From: Rhizobium sp. R635
GTDB lineage: Bacteria; Pseudomonadota; Alphaproteobacteria; Rhizobiales; Rhizobiaceae
DNA length: 64,000 nucleotides
Assembly (NCBI RefSeq): GCF_002211285.1
Contig: NZ_LOKX01000032.1
Span: 124,001-188,000, forward strand
Direction: 5' to 3'
Part shown: piece after piece, positions 8,736 to 17,934 of the stretch
Position numbering within the stretch: position 1 is the first letter of the stretch
How the letters are laid out: each line of letters opens with the position of its first letter
Position numbers and translations under genes: made by a program
The notes under the pieces: model-generated
Database searches by the model: none
The model's input: only the letters and a program-made list of their open reading frames with translations
Told to the model about the DNA's origin: nothing

Positions 8736-9266
8736 ATGGTGGAGACAACGAACAGCGCCGGGCAGGACATCAGGCATCGCGATCCCGATCAGAAAGCCAG
8801 ATTCTGTGCTGAAATCGCGGCATTGGTCCCTGCCGTCATGAGCGGCGATCTGGCGGGGCGAATGAGCACCGACTATGCGGATGCGGATATTCGTCGTTCG
8901 GCAGCCATTCTCAATGAGCTGATCGCGTCGATCGACGACAACCTGTCCGATTTCAACGCGGCGATGGATGCTCTCGCGCATGGAGATCTCCAGGCCGGCA
9001 TGCGGGACAAACACCGCGGCGCGTTTGGACAATTGCAAAAGAACTTCAATCTCGCCCTGGTGACGATCCGAACGGTGCTGGGGGAACGAGGTTCGGATCA
9101 GTTTGCGGACAGGGCGACGACATTCGGCCGGATGCTGGCGGGCTCCGCACCGACTGAGGCCGCAAACGAAATCCGGGCCTCCGACGAGGATTCGCGGCCT
9201 ATCCCTTCGCCGCCCCACGACCTCTGGCTGAAGCTTGCCGAGGCTCTGGCTCGCTTCTCGGCCTGA
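8736..9266 (+). CDS. Orphan tandem-HAMP-like fragment of a methyl-accepting chemoreceptor
   Basis: The start at ATG 8736 has GGGTAGG just upstream; an alternative at 8613 would add a possible membrane segment. Residues about 18-60 and 65-110 look like two consecutive HAMP-type units, with P and DLAGRM/DLQAGM turns (VMSGDLAGRM, ALAHGDLQAGM) and GAFGQLQKNFN typical of the piece just before the methylation helix of soluble rhizobial chemoreceptors. The long methyl-accepting and CheW/CheA-contact hairpin is missing; the protein ends after about 176 residues with an unrelated tail. It is probably a remnant, or a small interfering partner of real chemoreceptors. HAMP assignment is moderately secure. 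Confidence 0.5.
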   Translation: MVETTNSAGQDIRHRDPDQKARFCAEIAALVPAVMSGDLAGRMSTDYADADIRRSAAILNELIASIDDNLSDFNAAMDALAHGDLQAGMRDKHRGAFGQLQKNFNLALVTIRTVLGERGSDQFADRATTFGRMLAGSAPTEAANEIRASDEDSRPIPSPPHDLWLKLAEALARFSA

Positions 9267-9317
9267 GCGGACAGCGCGCCACGACAGATAAGCATCGCGG
9301 CGCGGTAGCGGCTTTCC

Positions 9318-10763
9318 CTAGAAGGGATAATGTTGGGCGGAATCCTCCACCGTGATCCAGCGCAGATCGGTGAATTCTGCAATCGCCGCCTTGCCGCCGA
9401 AGCGGCCGTAGCCGCTGCCTTTGACGCCGCCGAAAGGCATTTGCGCCTCGTCGTGCAGGGTCGGCCCGTTGATGTGGCAGATGCCGGATTCGATCTGCGC
9501 CGCAACCGCCATGGCCCGCTTGACGTCGCGGCTGAAGACGGCCGATGAGAGACCGTATTCGGTGTCGTTGGCGATGCGGATCGCTTCCTCTTCGCCGGAG
9601 ACGCGAATGATCGGCTTGACCGGGCCGAAGGATTCTTCCGAATAGATGCGCATTTCAGGGGTGACGTGATCGAGCAGCGTCGCCTCGACCACGGTGCCGG
9701 AGCGCTTGCCGCCGGCCACGAGTTTCGCGCCCTTGGCCGTGGCGTCGGCGATCAGCTCCTCCATTTTCTTCGCCGCGTCGAGGCTGATCAGCGAGCCGAG
9801 TACGACATGGCCGCGCGGGTCGCCGGCCGGGAGCTGGCTGGCGCGGGCGGCCAGTTTGGCGACGAACTGATCGGCGATCGCCTGGTCGACGATGATCCGC
9901 TCCGTCGACATGCAGATCTGGCCCTGATGCATGAAGGCGCCGAAAATGGCGGCATTGACGGCGCCGTCGATGTCTGCGTCGTCGAGAATGACGAGCGGCG
10001 CCTTGCCGCCGAGTTCGAGAAGGGCGGGTTTGAGATATTTGCCGCAGGTCTCGGCTATGATCCTGCCGACCTTGGTCGACCCGGTGAAATTGACGCGCCT
10101 GACAGAGGGATGGGCGATCAGCGCGGCGACGATCCCGGCCGCATCCTCGGGCGCATTGGTGATGACGTTGATGACGCCGGCGGGCAGGCCTGCTTCAGTC
10201 AGAGCCGTGGCGATCAGCCGGTGCGTGCCGGGGCATTGTTCGGATGCCTTGAGGATGACGGTGTTGCCGCAGGCGATCGGCATGGCGATGGCGCGGGTGG
10301 CGAGGATGACGGGCGCATTCCAGGGCGCGATGGCGAGGCACACGCCCGCCGGCTGGCGAATGCCCATGGCGAGTGTGCCCGGCTTGTCGGAAGGAATGAT
10401 TTCACCCGAAATCTGCGTCGTCATGGCGCCGGCCTCGCGCAGGATATTGGCCGCGAGCATGACGTTGAACCCGGCCCAGGGCGCGGTCGCGCCGGTTTCC
10501 TCGATCATCAGCCGGGTGAACTCGCCGACCTTGGAATCCATGATGTCGGCCGCCTTCATCAGGATGGCGCGGCGCTGGCTGGGGCCGGTCTTCGACCAGG
10601 CGCTGAAGGCGGCGGAAGCGGCATCGACGGCCGCGGCAACATCGTCCAGGCTTGCGGCGGCGGCGCGGCTTGCGAGCTTCTCGGTGAAGGGATCGAGGCG
10701 ATCATAGGTCCGGCCGCCGGAGGCCGCGCGATCCGCGCCGTTGATGAGAAGAGAGATATTCAT
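9318..10763 (-). CDS. NAD(P)-dependent aldehyde dehydrogenase, vanillin/salicylaldehyde dehydrogenase-like
   Basis: The 481-residue length and motifs fit the aldehyde dehydrogenase superfamily. The oxyanion Asn is in APWNA (N149), the general-base Glu in LELGGK (E250), the catalytic Cys in GQICMS (C284), and the cofactor region is NFTGSTKVG. The start has AGGAGA at a good distance. The N-terminal GRTYDRLDPFTEK and the MSTERIIVD stretch after the Cys resemble aromatic-aldehyde (vanillin, benzaldehyde, salicylaldehyde) dehydrogenases. It oxidises an aldehyde to the acid in the cytoplasm; the true substrate is unknown. A drug/metabolite exporter lies 105 bases upstream on the same strand and may be co-transcribed. 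Confidence 0.85.
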   Translation of the reverse strand: MNISLLINGADRAASGGRTYDRLDPFTEKLASRAAAASLDDVAAAVDAASAAFSAWSKTGPSQRRAILMKAADIMDSKVGEFTRLMIEETGATAPWAGFNVMLAANILREAGAMTTQISGEIIPSDKPGTLAMGIRQPAGVCLAIAPWNAPVILATRAIAMPIACGNTVILKASEQCPGTHRLIATALTEAGLPAGVINVITNAPEDAAGIVAALIAHPSVRRVNFTGSTKVGRIIAETCGKYLKPALLELGGKAPLVILDDADIDGAVNAAIFGAFMHQGQICMSTERIIVDQAIADQFVAKLAARASQLPAGDPRGHVVLGSLISLDAAKKMEELIADATAKGAKLVAGGKRSGTVVEATLLDHVTPEMRIYSEESFGPVKPIIRVSGEEEAIRIANDTEYGLSSAVFSRDVKRAMAVAAQIESGICHINGPTLHDEAQMPFGGVKGSGYGRFGGKAAIAEFTDLRWITVEDSAQHYPF

Positions 10764-10868
10764 CGTGGGTCTCCTGCGACAGAATGAAAGCCGAGGACTT
10801 TTGCATGGAAAGGGCTTCGCACCCCGCCGCCGTCGGCGGTAGGATTAGCGCCGTTGATGCGGCGCGCG

Positions 10869-11795
10869 TCAAGAGCCCGGCATGGCCTCGGCACCTTGCC
10901 CGGCCGATGCGGAACGGGCTCCGCCACTCTTCACCAGCGTCGTCCCGCCGATGATCAAGGCCAGCGCCAGGGCGTCTGTCCAGAAGAGCTGTTCTTTCAG
11001 GAAGGTGGCGCCGATCGCCATTCCGACGATCGGGATGAGATAGTTGACGGTCGACGAAAAGGCGGCGCTCGCACGCTTCGACAAGGCAAGCAGGGATAAC
11101 CAGCCAAGCGTGGTGCCGATAACGCCGAGGGCGATGCAGGAATAGATCACGTTCAGCGGAATAGGCTTGTCGAAATCGGAAACATGGACGAACGGCACCA
11201 GGGTGATCGATGCAACGACCAGACTGAGAGTGGCCGTTCCTAGCTCGTTCGTGGGGCGAAAAAAGCGGACGGATACGATGGTGACGGCGATGCAAAGCGC
11301 CGCCAGCGTCAATGCGCCTAGGCCATATATCATGGCTGCGTCGAGATTTACCTTCCCGCGCGCATAAACAATCGCGAAGACACCGGCAAAACCGATCGCC
11401 AGGCCGGCAACCGCGCGGGACGTCAGCTTTTCGTCCTGCAGGCACAGATGCGCGATGATCGCTGAGAACATCGGCGTGAGCGCCATCATGACGGAAGCAA
11501 GGCCGCTGGGGACTGTTTCCTGGCCAAGCGTCATGAGACCGAAGGGAAGGGAATTTCCGATCACGGCAAAGACGAGGATGGGCTTCCAATCACGAAAGAT
11601 CCACCTGTAACCTCTGACCGAAAAGGCGGCCCAGCCGAGAAGCGCGAGAGCCCCGATCGCAAACCGCAGAAAGACGACGGTTCCGCTGGACATCGCCGTA
11701 AACGCCACCGTGGTGAGGCTGTAGGCACTGCCTCGGCAAAGAGCGAAGATAACCAGGAGAACGATGCTGCTGCCGGTCGATCGATCTAGTTTCAT
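10869..11795 (-). CDS. EamA/DMT-family inner-membrane transporter
   Basis: The 308 residues contain about ten hydrophobic segments arranged as two related five-helix halves, the layout of EamA (DUF6) drug/metabolite transporters. Family-type motifs are seen: RFAIGALALLGWA near helix 2, GLASVMMALTPMFSAIIAHLCL (given in part) near helix 4, and the second-half VTIVSVRFFRP. AAGAG precedes the start. It probably exports a metabolite. The neighbours are an aldehyde dehydrogenase downstream and, upstream, a LysR gene on the same strand and the divergent aminotransferase/ABC cluster. The substrate cannot be told from sequence. Confidence 0.8.
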   Translation of the reverse strand: MKLDRSTGSSIVLLVIFALCRGSAYSLTTVAFTAMSSGTVVFLRFAIGALALLGWAAFSVRGYRWIFRDWKPILVFAVIGNSLPFGLMTLGQETVPSGLASVMMALTPMFSAIIAHLCLQDEKLTSRAVAGLAIGFAGVFAIVYARGKVNLDAAMIYGLGALTLAALCIAVTIVSVRFFRPTNELGTATLSLVVASITLVPFVHVSDFDKPIPLNVIYSCIALGVIGTTLGWLSLLALSKRASAAFSSTVNYLIPIVGMAIGATFLKEQLFWTDALALALIIGGTTLVKSGGARSASAGQGAEAMPGS

Positions 11796-11976
11796 GGTCT
11801 CTTGTCAAGGTTGGAGGTCGGCCCCGCGCGCGAGGTCGCGGCCCTCCGTCGACGATCAGGCGAGCCGCGCGCTTTGTTTTAATTCATGGAGTGGCGTGAA
11901 GAAAATTCGATTTCGTCATGTGAGGGATGATCTGCATTCATAGATTGGCTTGTGTGCGCTGGCGCTTCGGCTGCCC

Positions 11977-12933
11977 TCAGCCGCGCGTGACGAAAGGACC
12001 GGCGGCCCGGGCCGCCTCCTTGCGTATTTGCCGATCTGCGTAGATCCCTTCGATCAGCCGCTTCAGCCACGTCGTTGCCGGGTCGCTCGCCATTTGCTTG
12101 TGGATGATCAGCGAGATCGGCATGGACGGGAGCGCAATAGGGGCCTTCGTCAGGCCGACTTCGCTTTTCTCGTCGAGAGTGAGGAGAATGCTGTCGGCGC
12201 AATGGGTGATCAGGTCGGAGCCTCGCAGCACCCAGGGTATCACGAGATAACTGGGTATCGTTGCCGCGACGTGCCGCTGTAATCCCATTTCGCGCAGAAC
12301 TTTGTCCGCGAGCCCTTCGGACATGCCGTCGGCGGAGATCTGGATATGAGTGGCGGCCAAATATCGTTCGAGGGTCAGAGGTTGGCTGAGCAGCGGGCTG
12401 CCGCTCCATATCGCACAGACCAGATCGTCCCGGCCGACTTCGGACAACAGCAGGTTCTGGTCGTCCTGGTCGAAGTTGAGGACGATGGCGCAATCCAGCT
12501 TTCTCGTCAGGATCAGTCTTCCGACTTCCTCCTTGGATGTCGGCATCACGTTCAGAGTCGCGTGCGGGGCTTCCGCGCGGAAATGCTTGATCAGTTCCGG
12601 GATCACCATCGCGCCGTGATAGTCGATAAGCCCGACCCGGAAGACCCGTCTCGTCTGATCGGGTACGAACAGTTGATAGCGATCGATCGTGGCTCGGATG
12701 CTCGCCAGCGCGTCGGAAATTTCGGCGGACAATTCTATGGCCCGTGGGGTCGGCTTCATCGATCCGCCGTCACGAACGAATAATTTGTCCTTGAACAGCG
12801 CCCGCAGCTTGCCGAGGGAATGGCTGACGGCGGACTGAGTCCGCCCGAGGCGTTCGGCGGCAACCGTCACATTGCCCTCTCGTATGAGCACGTCGAATAC
12901 GCGCAGAAGGTTGAGATCGATTCCGCTGAAGTT
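11977..12933 (-). CDS. LysR-family transcriptional regulator
   Basis: I chose ATG 12933 because AGGAGAGG stands seven bases before it; the longer frame to 12969 lacks this. The N-terminus has the LysR winged helix-turn-helix (LNLLRVFDVLIREGNVTV, then RTQSAVSHSLGKLR). The rest is a type-2 periplasmic-binding-like effector domain of normal size (about 318 residues in all). It stands divergent from the aminotransferase/amino-acid ABC cluster beginning at 13069, so it most likely controls that cluster in response to a transported or degraded amino compound. It resembles the NodD/NahR-like subgroup by the GIDLNLLRVFD start. The ligand is unknown. Confidence 0.85.
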   Translation of the reverse strand, partial: NFSGIDLNLLRVFDVLIREGNVTVAAERLGRTQSAVSHSLGKLRALFKDKLFVRDGGSMKPTPRAIELSAEISDALASIRATIDRYQLFVPDQTRRVFRVGLIDYHGAMVIPELIKHFRAEAPHATLNVMPTSKEEVGRLILTRKLDCAIVLNFDQDDQNLLLSEVGRDDLVCAIWSGSPLLSQPLTLERYLAATHIQISADGMSEGLADKVLREMGLQRHVAATIPSYLVIPWVLRGSDLITHCADSILLTLDEKSEVGLTKAPIALPSMPISLIIHKQMASDPATTWLKRLIEGIYADRQIRKEAARAAGPFVTRG

Positions 12934-13068
12934 CATCAAACCTCTCCTGATGGAATGAGCCGCATTCATTTTTTACATTAGCATATCGAATTTGCTTCAT
13001 CCATCTTCGCTCTCTACTATCGATCCGCGAGCGGACATAAGTCCGATTGGAAAACGAGAGCTGTGGCT

Positions 13069-14244
13069 ATGGACGAGAGAAAGCTAAGGGATATACGCAG
13101 CGATATCGCGTATCTGAAGGATAAGATTTACGTCGATAATGCAGCGGTAACGCCGGTTCCGGAGCGTGTTCGGCTGGCAAGCGAACATTACAACACGATC
13201 ATTGCAGAACAGCTCCGCGATGCGAAGGAAGCCTCGAAACCATACTTCGAGAAAGGCCGTGCCCTGGCCGCAAAACTCGTCGGCTCGTCACCGGAAAATG
13301 TGGCTTACGTCCAGAATACCTCGCATGGTCTCTCCCTGGTGGCGCTCGGTGTCGATTGGCGGCCGGGAGACAACCTGGTCGTCTGCGCGCAGGAGTTTCC
13401 TTCAAATTACCTATGCTGGGTGCAGTTGGCCGCCAGGGGTGTCGAAGTTCGCCAGATATCGTCGCCGGATGGGCGCCTGGAGCCGGATCAAATTCGCTCG
13501 GCGCTGGACAGCCGCACCCGCGTCGTCGCCCTGAGCCATGTGCAGTTCTACAGCGGCTTCAGGGCCGACATATCCACGCTGGGGGCTCTCTGCTCCGAGT
13601 TCGGCGCGATGCTGGTCGTTGACGGCACACAGTCGATCGGCGCCATCGATCTGGATGTCGGAGCAACAGGCGTCGACGTTCTCGTCGTCAGCGCGCATAA
13701 ATGGCTTATGGGACCACGCGGGATCGGTTTTGCCACCTTCTCCGACCGAGCGCTGCGCGAGATCACGCCGCAGATCGTGGGCTGGCTCAGCGTAAACGAC
13801 CCGTTTGCATTTCATCGGACGCTCGATTTCCTCCCCGATGCACGGCGGTTCGAGCCGGGGACGGCGAACGGATGCGGAATCCTGGGGCTCGCGGAACGCC
13901 TCGCTCAGATCGACGAACTCGGCATCGAATGGATAGAGAACCGCGTCCTGTATCTGAACGAACTGCTCTGCGAGACGGCTCTGCGTCACGGGATCCAGCC
14001 CGTGCACCAGTTCGAGCCCAGATCGCGCTCGGGCATTACGCTCCTGCGCAAACCAGGGATAGGAGCGGCCGAACTGCATTCGGCTCTCACCGCGCAAGGG
14101 GTTTATGCCAGCATCCGAAACGGTGCGATCAGGCTCTCCCCCCACTATTACAACACTGTCGAAGAGATGGAGGAGATTGTCTCGATCATGGTGTCGGCCG
14201 GGGGGCAAACGAATGAACGGCATGCTGTTTCGTTCTCGCGATAA
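13069..14244 (+). CDS. PLP-dependent class V aminotransferase (cysteine desulfurase/isopenicillin N epimerase-like)
   Basis: The start is set at ATG 13069, eight bases after GAGAG; a GTG at 13063 is too close to it. The 391-residue product has the fold-type I class V pattern. DNAAVTPVP lies near the N-terminus, QNTSHGLSLVALG binds the cofactor phosphate, the Asp of DGTQSIGAIDLDVGATGVD pairs with the pyridine ring, and the PLP-lysine is in SAHKWLMGPRG. RFEPGTANGCG is the usual class V closing element. Members act as desulfurases, lyases, epimerases or aminotransferases on amino acids. Its position at the head of an amino-acid ABC transporter and RidA cluster fits catabolism of an imported amino acid, with RidA removing the enamine/imine by-product. 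The substrate is not determined. Confidence 0.8.
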   Translation: MDERKLRDIRSDIAYLKDKIYVDNAAVTPVPERVRLASEHYNTIIAEQLRDAKEASKPYFEKGRALAAKLVGSSPENVAYVQNTSHGLSLVALGVDWRPGDNLVVCAQEFPSNYLCWVQLAARGVEVRQISSPDGRLEPDQIRSALDSRTRVVALSHVQFYSGFRADISTLGALCSEFGAMLVVDGTQSIGAIDLDVGATGVDVLVVSAHKWLMGPRGIGFATFSDRALREITPQIVGWLSVNDPFAFHRTLDFLPDARRFEPGTANGCGILGLAERLAQIDELGIEWIENRVLYLNELLCETALRHGIQPVHQFEPRSRSGITLLRKPGIGAAELHSALTAQGVYASIRNGAIRLSPHYYNTVEEMEEIVSIMVSAGGQTNERHAVSFSR

Positions 14245-14572
14245 ATTTCGCGCGAAGTCATGATATTTCGATTGGCCGGCCAACTGCGGCAAGGCTGACA
14301 ATACGAACCTGTCGAGCGCCTGCACCGGCTCATGCCTTTGCAGGCGCAAGCGTCTTTGCTTTGGCCCTCGGATCTCCGTGATGGATCGGTGGTGAGAGAC
14401 GCCCACTTCAACTCAGCGGTGAACGATTTCGACGGATGCGAAATACGCTGCCGGCCGGTCATGAGCTTCGAAATTGAATGAATACAGTGCATATTGTATA
14501 TGACAACTATCGATTTGAATAATTCTATGGCCCGCGCGAATATTTCTAAGCAACCAAAAAGGGGAGGCGGAA
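14245..14572. promoter_or_regulatory. Intergenic region with a CATAT-TGT-ATATG dyad ahead of the ABC operon
   Basis: No gene is seen in these 328 bases. The AT-rich end contains a dyad at 14490-14502 (CATAT, spacer TGT, ATATG), about 70 bases before the start of the binding-protein gene. It could be an operator or part of a promoter for the transporter genes. No clear -35/-10 pair or terminator is evident. Confidence 0.35.
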
Positions 14573-15418
14573 ATGACAAGAATGCTTTGCAATGCGCTGG
14601 TCATCGGAGGAATGGTCGCAGCCAATGCTGCCTGGGCTGGTGACTTGCCCAAGAACGACGATGTGCAGTCAACCGGGAAGCTGACCATCCTCAGCCCGAT
14701 GAACTATGCGCCCTTCGAATTCGTCGGCGAAGACGGCAAGCCCGCGGGTCTCGATATCGAGCTTGCTCAAGCCATGGCCGATGAACTGGGCGTCAACCTC
14801 GACATCGTCGTGACGCCTTTTCAGACAATGTTCCCCAGCATCGCGGCCGGCCGCGGCAAAATCGCCTGGAGTACCTTCACCGTCACTGGCGAAAGACTGA
14901 AGATCGTGGACTTCGTTTCGTTCCTGAAGTCGGGCATCGTTCTCATCACGCCGGCCGATAAGGTTTCGAAGTTCAAATCAAAAGACGATGTCTGCGGCGC
15001 AAAGATCGCCGTTCACGGCGGCTCGTCGGCGGATTTCGCGGTCGACAAATTGAGCGCGGACTGCAAGGCGGCCGGCAAGCCGGACATTCAGAAGGCGCTT
15101 TATCCCGAGCAGAAGGACACGATCCAAGCCGTTCTGGCCGGCCGGGCCGATGGTCGATTGGATGATACGACCGCGGCGATCTACTACGTCGATCACAGCA
15201 ACAATACGATGGCGGTCGCGCCGGGCGAGTACTTCCCTCTTCCGCTCGGGGTGGCGGTGCCGAAAAACGACAAGCAAACCGCCGAGATGATGCAGAAGGC
15301 TTTTCAGCATCTTATCGACAACGGGACCTATCTGAAGATTCTCGACAAATACAAGATGGGGCCGGCGGCGGTGACGCATTCGGAGGTGATCACCAGCGCC
15401 GACCAGCTGCCGCAGTAA
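14573..15418 (+). CDS. Periplasmic amino-acid-binding protein (family 3) of a polar amino-acid ABC transporter
   Basis: GGGGAGG precedes the start. An N-terminal signal peptide ends near AWAGD (residues 1-23). The mature part follows the family 3 solute-binding pattern: LTILSPMNYAPFEFVGEDGK, GLDIELAQAMADELG, then WSTFTVTGERLKIVDFV and a C-terminal ILDKYKMG. Length (281) is normal. It binds its ligand in the periplasm and delivers it to the permease encoded next. The class V aminotransferase upstream and RidA downstream suggest a nitrogen-containing amino compound as ligand; the specific ligand cannot be read from sequence. Confidence 0.85.
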   Translation: MTRMLCNALVIGGMVAANAAWAGDLPKNDDVQSTGKLTILSPMNYAPFEFVGEDGKPAGLDIELAQAMADELGVNLDIVVTPFQTMFPSIAAGRGKIAWSTFTVTGERLKIVDFVSFLKSGIVLITPADKVSKFKSKDDVCGAKIAVHGGSSADFAVDKLSADCKAAGKPDIQKALYPEQKDTIQAVLAGRADGRLDDTTAAIYYVDHSNNTMAVAPGEYFPLPLGVAVPKNDKQTAEMMQKAFQHLIDNGTYLKILDKYKMGPAAVTHSEVITSADQLPQ

Positions 15419-15534
15419 AGGCGGCGATGGCTTCGCGGCCGGTTTCGGATGCGAAGCCATTCGGTTTCCCTACGGAAATTCGCGTCAAGCCGGTCGAGTT
15501 CGGCCGGTTTGCGCCAATCGGATCGAGAACTATC

Positions 15535-16479
15535 ATGTCGAAAACATCTGGAAAGGGCGTACAGGCCTCCGCGCAAATCAACGCCGACAGCCTGACGGTC
15601 GTGCCATTGCGCCATCCTTTTCGCGTCGCAGCCATAAGCATCGTCGCGGTTGGATTGCTCGCCGTCGCCTACGCGATCTTCACCAATCCCAATTTGCAGT
15701 GGCCGGTCGTCAGGCAGTATATGCTGCACCCCGTCATTCTCGAGGGGCTGAAAACAACACTGATATTGACGGTGGTCATCCTGTTTTGCGCCGTCGTGCT
15801 CGGCACCGCCGTCGCGCTGATGATGCTGTCTCCCAGCAGACTGCTTTCTGTCCCTGCGCGCGGATATATCTGGCTCTTTCGAGGGGCTCCAGCCCTCGTC
15901 CAGATCATATTGTGGTACAATCTGTCGCTCGTCTTTCAAACCATCACCTTATGGATTCCTGGGATCGGAACGGTATTTTCGGTGCCGATGAACGATGTGA
16001 TGACGCCCATCACCGCCGGGGTCCTGGCGCTCTCCCTGCATGAATCCGGATATATGGCGGAGATTATCCGTGGCGGGCTCAAGTCTGTCGCCAAGGGGCA
16101 AACCGAAGCGGCGATTTCGCTTGGGATGACCCCTTCCCAACTGATGCGTCGCATCATCCTGCCCCAGGCGATGCGAATTATCATTCCTCCGACCGGCAAC
16201 GAAGCCATCAACCTTCTCAAGATGACTTCGCTCGTGAGCGTCATCACGGTGGCCGACCTGCTCTATGCCGCCCAGTCCATCTATGCGCGGACCTTCGAGA
16301 CCACGCCTTTGCTTCTCGTCGTCACCTGCTGGTACTTGATCATCGTATCCATCATGACGTTCGGCCAGTACCATCTGGAACAGTATTTCTCCAGGGACGA
16401 GCAGCCGCTTCGGAAGTCCTTCCTCGGCACTTTGATCAAGTCCGCCTTCAACTTTCGCCACCGGGAGATTGCAGCATGA
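15535..16479 (+). CDS. Polar amino-acid ABC transporter permease
   Basis: ATG 15535 is used as the start; an in-frame ATG at 15427 with a weak AAGG site is also possible and would add 36 residues. Membrane segments follow at about residues 25-45, 75-100, 115-135, 165-185 and 275-300. The conserved EAA loop for contact with the ATPase reads EAAISLGMTPSQLMRRIILPQ. The family name is HisM/GlnP type. The gene follows the binding protein and overlaps the start of the ATPase gene (ATGA), so one transcript is expected. Only one permease is present, so it probably acts as a homodimer. Confidence 0.85.
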   Translation: MSKTSGKGVQASAQINADSLTVVPLRHPFRVAAISIVAVGLLAVAYAIFTNPNLQWPVVRQYMLHPVILEGLKTTLILTVVILFCAVVLGTAVALMMLSPSRLLSVPARGYIWLFRGAPALVQIILWYNLSLVFQTITLWIPGIGTVFSVPMNDVMTPITAGVLALSLHESGYMAEIIRGGLKSVAKGQTEAAISLGMTPSQLMRRIILPQAMRIIIPPTGNEAINLLKMTSLVSVITVADLLYAAQSIYARTFETTPLLLVVTCWYLIIVSIMTFGQYHLEQYFSRDEQPLRKSFLGTLIKSAFNFRHREIAA

Positions 16480-17279
16480 GCGCGCTTATCTCGCATAAGG
16501 AAAAATTCGGAGTGGCGCAGAACGTCATGGTGCATGCGTCTGCCGTCCGGAAGTCGTTCGGGCACCTCGAAGTCCTGAAGGGCGTCGACCTCCAGGTTCC
16601 CGAAGGGTCCGTCGCCTGCATCATCGGTCCGTCGGGATCGGGCAAGAGCACCTTCCTGCGGTGCATCAACCACCTGGAGGAGATCAACGGAGGCCTTCTA
16701 TTGGTGGACGGTGATTTCGTCGGCTACCGGCTCGAAGGTGATAAGCTCTACGAACTGTCCGCAGCGGCGATTTGCAGGCGGCGTGCCGACATCGGCATGG
16801 TGTTCCAGCAGTTCAATCTCTTCCCCCATATGACCGTTCTGGAAAACCTGATCGAAGCTCCGACGCGTGTTCGTGGGGAGGATGCCGCCAGCGCCAGGAG
16901 ACATGCTCTCCAGCTTCTCGATCGAGTCGGCCTGAGCGAGAAGGCGGGTTCCTACCCTCGAAGCCTTTCGGGCGGACAGCAGCAGCGCGTTGCAATCGCC
17001 CGCGCGCTGGCCATGAAGCCGAAGGTTCTGCTGTTCGATGAACCCACTTCCGCGCTCGATCCCGAGCTCGTCGGCGAGGTCCTGGCGGTCATGAAGGATC
17101 TGGCCACCAGCGGCATCACCATGGTGGTCGTCACCCATGAGATCGGTTTTGCCCGCGACGTTGCCGATCAGCTCGTTTTCATGGATGGCGGTGTCGTCGT
17201 CGAGACGGGAGAGCCGCGCGAGATGATCGCAAATCCCAAGTCCGCGCGCACGCGCGAATTTCTGGCGAGAGTTCGCTGA
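16476..17279 (+). CDS. Amino-acid ABC transporter ATP-binding protein
   Basis: The 267-residue protein has the full set of ABC motifs: Walker A GPSGSGKST near residue 49, Q-loop VFQQFNLFPHMT, signature LSGGQQQRVAIARAL, Walker B VLLFDEPTSALDPE and H-loop VVTHEIGFA. Its closest type is the GlnQ/HisP group that pairs with family 3 binding proteins. Translation is coupled to the permease gene by an ATGA overlap. A short N-terminal extension (residues 1-15) precedes the usual start of the family. Confidence 0.9.
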   Translation: MSALISHKEKFGVAQNVMVHASAVRKSFGHLEVLKGVDLQVPEGSVACIIGPSGSGKSTFLRCINHLEEINGGLLLVDGDFVGYRLEGDKLYELSAAAICRRRADIGMVFQQFNLFPHMTVLENLIEAPTRVRGEDAASARRHALQLLDRVGLSEKAGSYPRSLSGGQQQRVAIARALAMKPKVLLFDEPTSALDPELVGEVLAVMKDLATSGITMVVVTHEIGFARDVADQLVFMDGGVVVETGEPREMIANPKSARTREFLARVR

Positions 17280-17332
17280 TGAAGGCGTGCGCCGTTGGCG
17301 CGCATTCGTAACATCGATCATGGATACAGAAC

Positions 17333-17710
17333 ATGCAAAAGATAGATACCGCAACCGCTCCGAAGGCCATCGGGCCCTATTCTCAGGCAATCGCTCACAA
17401 CGGCTTCTTGTTCGTGTCGGGCCAGCTTCCGTTGGACCCGGCGACCGGAAACATATCCGGCGAGACCTCGGCCGAGCAGGCTCGTCAATGCCTTGATAAT
17501 CTGCGGGCCATCGCCGAAGCTGCCGGGGCCGATATGAGCAAAGTCGTCAAGACGACAGTGCTGTTGGCCGATCTGGCGGCATTCGCAGCGGTCAACGACG
17601 TCTATGCCGGTTATTTCAGCGACCCCTTTCCGGCACGAGCTTGCTATCAGGTCGCGGCACTCCCCAAAGGCGCCCTCGTCGAGATCGAGGCCGTGATAGC
17701 GCTGGAATAA
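17333..17710 (+). CDS. ridA: RidA/YjgF-type enamine/imine deaminase
   Basis: The 125-residue product is of normal length for RidA: AIGPYSQAI near residue 10, FLFVSGQLPLDP near 25, then TTVLLADLAAFAAVNDVYAGYF and ARACYQVAALPKGALVEIEAVIALE. The Arg of ARACYQVA is the residue known to hold the substrate carboxylate. The protein hydrolyses reactive enamine/imine intermediates made by PLP enzymes, releasing ammonia. Placement 53 bases after an amino-acid transporter that follows a PLP aminotransferase fits that role well. Confidence 0.9.
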   Translation: MQKIDTATAPKAIGPYSQAIAHNGFLFVSGQLPLDPATGNISGETSAEQARQCLDNLRAIAEAAGADMSKVVKTTVLLADLAAFAAVNDVYAGYFSDPFPARACYQVAALPKGALVEIEAVIALE

Positions 17711-17934
17711 TGCCCGCGCAGCTTGGTGTCGGATATCCGGCTTTCAACTCGGACGCGGCATGCGTTGCAGCCAACGCCGCCGCGCAATTTTTTTCTGCGA
17801 TCCGCCGATAAGCCGGGAAAGAACCGGTATCTGCGGGCGAATATGGCCCGGATGGCTCTCCGGTTTAACCAAGATCAAACGAGTTTGGCCGTATGGTCAA
17901 TTCGTTACATGTCTTGGAAGGTGGATCCAACGCG

